NCBI GenBank assembly: GCA_918026815.1
Contig: CAKJVC010000068.1
Location: 1,488,001-1,552,000, forward strand
Direction: 5' to 3'
DNA length: 64,000 nucleotides
Origin: Chalara sp. BL73
Lineage: Eukaryota; Ascomycota; Leotiomycetes; Helotiales
The notes under the pieces are model-generated. The model was not told the DNA's origin. It searched no databases and was given only the letters and a program-made list of their open reading frames with translations. This document shows, one piece after another, positions 57,637 through 64,000 of this stretch (its first letter is position 1; every line of letters starts with the position of its first letter). The position numbers and the translations under genes are program-made.

Positions 57637-60237
57637 CGTTGCAACTGATGGGGTTTCTGAGATGATATGGCATAGTCGGACGTCTTTAGAGTTGCTCTTG
57701 TACGTCTCTATCAGCTTGTTTTATGGCTTCAGTAACCGCTAATACTTTCTACTTTCCTCAAAACGCCAAGATGCCAGCAGGCATTACTGCCTGAACTTAC
57801 AAAAGGAACATGTTGAGGACTGGCCAAGGTTCGAAATATGACGTGTGATTGCCCTCATAAGCAACGATCTCCTCGCAGATCTCATATTTCAACGTTCCAT
57901 CGGCTAGACCGATCTACATTACCGGCCCATGGGTCACCAAGCCGTTCCATTAGATGGGCCATTGTGTTTGGTTAATACAAAGGTTAAACTGGATATAGAT
58001 GGATTGACATGTGAGACTTATCAGAAGACACTGGTTGTTTCCTTCTCAGATAGAGGGATATATCCACGCATATTCGCAGGAAACCGAGTTGGAGAAAGGC
58101 AGAGTTGGAGAATTCAACAGAAAAAGCTAAGGCAGTCCCACTGAATCCTCTACATCAGAACTCAAAGATTTACTTACTCTAGAAAACATCCCTGGCGTAA
58201 GACGCATAGATCTTTCACGTACGTGAATTACCAAACATTCTGTTCATATGTATGGAGCTTAAACGAACAATAAGCCAGACCTCGAATATAACTGAGACAC
58301 TAGCCAATGGGACTTCTCTTCGAATGCAGCAAAATCTCTCAAGCAGAAGATTCGCCTGATGAAAACAGAAAGTGGAATTGAAACAATGTTGCGTCAGCGC
58401 TGATGGTACTCTTTCCACTGAAATAAAGAGCACATTCCAGACGAGAGCTTGCAGAGCTGAGACATGCGTATGACAAGAAACGCTTGGCAGTTCTTGTCAG
58501 GATTCAAGATATTACGAAGAAGCAGAAGGCAGGAGACACATGCAAGCGAGCAAGGACAGGCAGATGACGTGTACGAAGTGCTAAAATGAAACTACCTGGG
58601 GGACGACGTCCCGAGCCCTTCTGGAAGGAGCTTCATTCAATTTCCCTCTGGATTGATTGGGAGCAACTAGCTCGAGGAGTTTCTATATTGGTATGCTGCA
58701 GCAAAGTTGACAGGATTTACTTTGTGAGCGTTCTTGGTTGTTAAATCAGCTAGCGGCTCCACAGATCTAATCCGGCAAGGATCTTCTCATATCCTAGCAC
58801 GCGGCAGGCGGTGTGATAGCAATTCTTGTATGTGCTGAAGGGTTTTCTGTCAGATGTTTTCTCCATCGTTTGATGAAAAGCAGTGGCTGATAAGTCACGC
58901 ACTTGCTTGGAGCTGTGCAACTAGGTGGCCCTGCATCCTACTGTGCTGGCTCGGCTTCACGCGCCTATGTCCGCCAGCGCATCTTACGGCTTGTTCGTTG
59001 AAGACTTGGGCACTTCGACATGGAGAAGTCAGAGTACCTATCAACGCTCTAGATTTAAAACGCTTCATAGCCGCTTTTAGCTGTAAGCTTATGTAGCTGT
59101 AAGCTTATGTAGTTGCGGCTTCCACGTAGAGGCAAATTTTTGACCAGAATGGAATAGCCGATTCCATCGTAAGTGCAATCCACTTGGCTCAGGAGAATGC
59201 AGCTAACAGCGGTAGGCAAATCTGCAGAAGAGAGTAAAGCTGCTTCTCCCTGGATATAGGCCATATTCTGGTGCCTGGAATACTTGCCAGGGACACCCGC
59301 AGGAAATTTCGTGATACCAGGAAAGACAACGGTCACAATGGGGTTAATGTCAGGTTATGGGGCGGCCCAGTGTCAAGGTCGGAGGTCCTCTAGGTAAAAT
59401 TTGCAAAGTGCCCTGCAGATCTGCTGCAGTTCAATGTGCCTAAGCAATTCATGACGCCGGAGGACGATGGTTGAAATGTGAAGAGCTGTGAGATGCTGTC
59501 TGGCTAAGGATTTGAGGACTCGTTCATATATGGTATTCTAATGAAAATTCTGGTTATTCGTAGCATTAGCATGCGTGCTGAGTATAAGCTGAACAGCTGC
59601 ATGATTGAAACGAGTAAATACCTTAAACTGAATGATGTACGTAATCATCTGTCTAGTGTTTTAGAACACTGTTGATTGAATCAGTGGGTCCGCCTTCTTA
59701 TCTATGCGCAGCATTTCAACAGACAGAAGAGGAAAGAAAAGGCTAGTCGACCTGCTGCACTTAGGCCTTCGCCGATCTGCGCAGAGCTGCCATTACTTCA
59801 TCTTTTGTCGTGCAACGGCCGGACTGTCGGCGGGGTGTATGCGGGGAGTTCTGGTGTTACACCGCATTACAGCCCGCTGAAGAATTCCAAGTGCACAGGC
59901 GCGTAGTTGAGCACATCAATGATGTTATCAGCCAATCATCCCGAGGTCATCGTATCCGCATCGTCTCCGAGATGTGCAAAGATTGAGTTGAGTGTGATCA
60001 AACAGAAGTTCGCTATGTTAAATTATGGTTGTTTGGCGTTACAGTGTTCATGCATGTCCAGGGTGTAATTCCGCTAGCCTATTATATCAAAGCTTCACAA
60101 TTATCTATCCATGGAATGCTCACAATTAATCATATCATTAACTACGCAGATGGCCTTAATTTAACCTCGAGGAAAATTCAATCTGGATGGATCTTCATAC
60201 ACAAACGCCCCCAACCGCCAAAGCCTGCATTCCACCA
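57637..60237. other. Gene-poor spacer between terpene synthase and dioxygenase genes
   Basis: 2.6 kb without a supported gene. It contains an exact 16-bp tandem duplication at 59079-59110 (unit AGCTGTAAGCTTATGT). Short frames at 58854-59096 and 59055-59336 overlap on opposite strands and have no motif. Confidence 0.45.
59079..59112. repeat. 16-bp tandem duplication
   Basis: AGCTGTAAGCTTATGT occurs twice in direct tandem, followed by AG. It is non-coding and includes two HindIII-type AAGCTT hexamers. Confidence 0.8.
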
Positions 60238-63200
60238 CTACTCGTCATATTCGAGGGTAAGTGTAGTAGGGATCGGTGATTCCGTAGCGTTAGAATCTAA
60301 GTATAGTCTCATTTGTACTCCAGCAAATTCATGGTGGACGATGCTGAAGTGGCCTTGTCGACCTGGCGCTCTTCTGATATTCTTGAGCTTGAAGACTTCC
60401 CGGAGGGTGGCAGCAAGTGAGCATCCTACAAGCCGGGCTCCAAAACAGAAATGTAAGCCATGTCCCAAGGTGATGTAGTCGGAGAACGGACGATGAGGGT
60501 TCAGTTTCTCTGGGTTAGGGAAAGCCAGAGGATCCATGTTAGCTTTCGAGGTGGCTACCAAAATTGTGTGCCCAGCTTTGACATGGATTGGCCCTCGAAC
60601 GCCATCCACCACTGTTACATCTTTAGCGGCAACACGGGGCAGGCCAGGAACGACTCCGGCATGGCGCATCCCCTCAAAAACAAATCCTTGAAGTTCTTTT
60701 TCCGAGGCTGCGTCCTCCATATGGGCAAGTTCAATGATGCGCTCCTTATACTCTTCGTATCCTTCACTCAGGAACAAGTCAATCAACAGCGAAGCTTGCT
60801 GAGTCAGATTGCCCGCAACTGGAGCACCCATACCAATACAATCACCCACCAAGTCACCAATCGGCAGCTTCGTATCATTGAGTGCGTGATACAGTCTGTC
60901 AGCGACTGGACCAACCTCGAATGCGCTCCCTTTCGCAAGCCAGTCAACAACATTCTCCTTCAGACCTTGTTGTGTTTTGAGGTGGGCTTCGAATATACTT
61001 CTCAGGACTGACCCAGCTTTCATCGCTGCCTCCCTTAACTTCCACTCGTTGCCAGGAATAATGTTGAAGCTCTGATACATGAAAAGAACAAGATAGGCAC
61101 CAAAGGCTTCAGGTATGGATATCAAGCCACGAGGTTTCTCATGGGTTTTAAGCGGTATAGCAAACCGCTCTGCAAGCCATAGGATGGGCACCACATTGGT
61201 AACATCACGGACGATATCAATCGTCCTCTTCGTGCTTGTGGAGTACTTGAGCGACTTCTCCTTGATGAGCCTCGCTACGTTGGCGCTGAAGAACTTAGAA
61301 ACATTTGCTTCGAATCCCTCTTCAAATAGGACTTTGTGCAACTGATTTGATCGGGGATCGTGTCGTTCAGCGTCATCCCAGCCGATCAAAAAATCATGGC
61401 CGTCTGTGCAGTTGCGGATTGCTTTTTGATACATGACGTTAAAGTTCTCCCTATCTTCAAACACTTTCTTACAGCCTTCCTGGGTGTGTATGCCAATGAC
61501 ATCCATATCGCTGGCGGGCCTTCTCAAGTCGTATTGGTCAATGACCTTGTTATTCTTCAAAATCTCTTTGGCGGCCTTAGGAGTGTAGAATGGCAGCAAT
61601 ACATACGGAGAAGTTCCAGTCCAAGCGCCAGGTACACCGTTGAATAAGAGATAAGGTAGCATACCCCCATACGAGCCGGGGGGCCCAGAATTGATGAGTT
61701 TGGCAAAGCCCCAGTTAGTTAAAGTGGTACTGTTGAAATCGTAACTCAGAAATCGATCACCTCGAACCAGTGCAACAGCATCGTCAAGAATACCTCGCCC
61801 AGTCGATTGACCCGGACAAACTCCACTACCAGGCATGGCGGGTTTTGTGCACTCAGCCATCAATCCTGGATACAGTTCAAGGTTTTCAATGTGGCCATAT
61901 AGAAGCTCGGCAGCCTTTGCGGTGTCTTTATCTGAACACCATTCCTCGAAATTCTTGTAAGGCTTCAGATTGAGATATCGACGGAATCTAGAAAATTGAC
62001 AAGCGTTAACATCCGAAATGTAACTGCATAAACTGTGGATGATAACTTACTCGTTCATGGTGCAAACGTTAAACACATCTCTAGCCTGTATCTGGCCAAG
62101 AAGATCCACAACCTTCAGACTGGCTGGAGTACCATGTGCACCAAAAGCATGTGCTGGCTCGTCGATGCAATTCTTGATAATTTCAGCCAGATCAGCATCA
62201 TTAAACCTTCCATCTGGGCCCCTTTTCAGACCACCGAACGTCCACTGTCTTGGTGGAACAGCCATGAGCTTGTGTCCGACAACTTTCATAATTTGCTTGT
62301 ACATGTCAACTGTCAGGTCGTCGAGCGACTTAAGACCAGGGAGATTTTCTCTCAATATATCCTCCATCCATCGATCATCAGCAGCGCTGAGCGCGGCATG
62401 CCAATGATAAAGAACCGCAAATTCAACAGAGACGACGTTTCCGACTCCTCGTTCAAGACGCTTGCCGGATTGCTTAATCTCAGCTCCAAGGTCTAGTGAC
62501 CAAGTTGAGTTCGCTCGTGGAGTATTGAGTATGGCAGCAACATAATCTTTCAACACAACAGATGCAAAGAACCCGACATTGATATTACGCGACAATTGGA
62601 AAATATCCTCGTCTTGCCTGTTTCGTCTCAACTGGTTAGACGGTGCTTTTTACAGTAAGGTCGCGAGATTTCCTTATGACTCACCATTTCTTTTGCTCGT
62701 CGCTGAGGCTATTCCAAGACTTATACTTGCCGGCTTCATTGACAGAAAACAAACTCTCCGCAATGTGATTGTGATTCCTCGAGAACATCAGGGCCACCGC
62801 AACCACTCCGGGTGGCATCATCATAATCCTCTCTGAGGCAACTGGCCACTTTATCAGCTTACAGCTTCAAATGAGTTTACAAGGGCTGGATGCATAGACT
62901 ATCCTGAAAGAACAGAGTAGAGTGCGATAAAACGAAAGACCAACAGCGTATACATCTGGAGTATAGAAAAACTTACTAGAATCCGGAAATATTGTCCCAT
63001 TTTCATAAGTTCTGACCCGCTTTTGCTCCTTTTCTGTATTCCCATAGATGGTGCTTAAATCTACATAGCTAGAAGTCTCGTTGATCCATGGATCTGTCCT
63101 AGAAGTCTGGAAACACTCATGAATGACTACAGTAGCAAAAGAGAAGAAGAGTCGATTTAAACCAGATGGGTGCTCACGAAACGGGCCCTTTCGCTTCAGA

Positions 63201-63700
63201 AGCTGGTCATAGACGAGCTCGGGATCTGGAAGATTCGGGCCTTTTGGCTTCGTAGGTGGTACGCTGCGGCAGTACGGCGAGCCAGCTTTACCCATTTCTG
63301 GTACCCACGGATTGTTGCCACTTCCATCGTGCATTCTGTACCTTGCTGTCGGGCCGGCCAGAGTAGGTGGTGGGTGAGGGAGATCTTGCCATAGCATGCC
63401 AATGAAATTGTTTGATATTGTCTGACTCAATCCGCTATTGAGCGGCAAAGTTTGCAACATAGAGACGCCATTTTCAAGCAGCAGATCCTTATCATCCAAA
63501 GGTTCACCAGATGCTAACGTCGTGATAGCTCCCGCAACAGTTTTCGCATTCTTGAGGCCCAAGTGAGTAAGGTCATGGCCGATCGATGTCTTCTCCGTCA
63601 CTGGAATCAGGTTCGCTTGGTCATCTCTCTTTCCATCGGGTGCTTTGGCTGGCTTCCGTCTAATTGATCCAAGCAGTGCTTTTATTTGGCCAGGTGCCAT
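60238..63700 (-). CDS. Psi-producing oxygenase-like fatty acid dioxygenase-cytochrome P450 fusion
   Basis: Two-domain oxylipin enzyme: an N-terminal heme dioxygenase makes a fatty-acid hydroperoxide, and a C-terminal P450 rearranges it to a diol, allene oxide or epoxy alcohol. Exons 63700-62977, 62832-62685, 62617-62051 and 61987-60238 give 1062 aa. In the dioxygenase: distal His194 in VVIHECFQTS, SSYVDLSTIYGN, and catalytic Tyr361 with proximal His364 in YHWH. The second exon restores MMMPPGVVAV and SRNHNHIAE. The P450 half has GNLTQQ in the I helix, EGMRHAG (Glu-x-x-Arg) and GHGLHFCFGARL with heme Cys about 994. Some family members (PpoC type) lack that Cys; this one keeps it. No signal peptide. 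Product specificity cannot be read. Same strand as the terpene synthase. Confidence 0.93.
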
Positions 63701-64000
63701 GCTGAATGGGGTCTTTCAAAGTTCAAAGATGTAAACTCAAAAGCGTGTGATACGTCTTGAATAAACAAGAGCGAAGGGCGACAGTGGTCAAAGAAAGGGA
63801 TGCAGAAGGGAGTAAAGTCTCAAATGTATTCGAATCCAATCGGCCCCGCAAACGAATTATGAAATCGGGTTATAGCAACACCAGTGGACCGACCCGCATG
63901 CGGCTGTCCAATATATTGAGATCGTTTATTCGATCCCGTCGATCTCTGGAGGAGACAGTTGGACCAGTCATTACTTGTATCCTCCCCATAACTGATGTTC
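63701..64000. promoter_or_regulatory. Upstream region of the dioxygenase-P450 gene
   Basis: Contains the presumed promoter; no specific element could be identified. The window ends here. Confidence 0.4.

Noticed and set aside
58854..59336. Overlapping opposite-strand frames in the terpene-dioxygenase spacer
   Set aside because: Neither shows a domain or signal peptide; overlap suggests non-coding sequence.

Overview
The window comes from a filamentous ascomycete (Pezizomycotina). Genes carry short introns (mostly 45-65 nt) with GTRNGT donors and CTRAY branch points. The gene set is fungal: HET-domain proteins, a Clr5 protein, a SLC35E3-type transporter pair, a psi-type dioxygenase-P450 fusion and a fungal Nbs1. 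A leotiomycete is possible but the sequence does not prove it. Twenty-four protein genes and one clear pseudogene are called. Most multi-exon models were built by hand by joining frames at splice signals that restore family-conserved residues.

Layout. 0.4-2.8 kb: a dead HET gene with six in-frame stops and one frameshift. 3.2-31.3 kb: mainly housekeeping genes: Nbs1, a cytochrome b5-domain protein, a disordered coiled-coil protein, a DnaJ-X protein, a UDP-rhamnose-type epimerase/reductase, two tail-to-tail SLC35-type transporters, squalene synthase, two poorly known proteins, the GPI-transamidase subunit PIG-U, pescadillo, an orphan protein and a Clr5 protein. 32.7-40 kb: a tiny membrane protein, MIC60, a Rab5 GTPase with three consecutive microexons, and SAC1. 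40.4-47.2 kb: an MFS carrier diverging from a secreted arylsulfatase, followed by a TauD dioxygenase; this looks like a sulfur-scavenging group. 47.2-64 kb: a gene-poor accessory block holding an intact HET gene, a duplicated F-box/Cys-rich gene, a sesquiterpene synthase and a fatty-acid dioxygenase-P450 fusion.

Functional links. The epimerase/reductase beside two nucleotide-sugar-type carriers suggests a rhamnose-glycan module. The arylsulfatase plus TauD enzyme would release sulfate from sulfate esters and sulfonates. The strongest candidate for something undescribed is the same-strand pair of a class I sesquiterpene synthase (DDMFD and NSE motifs intact) and a dioxygenase-P450 fusion (Tyr-x-Trp-His and heme Cys intact): either a terpenoid cluster that recruited an oxylipin enzyme or two independent accessory genes.
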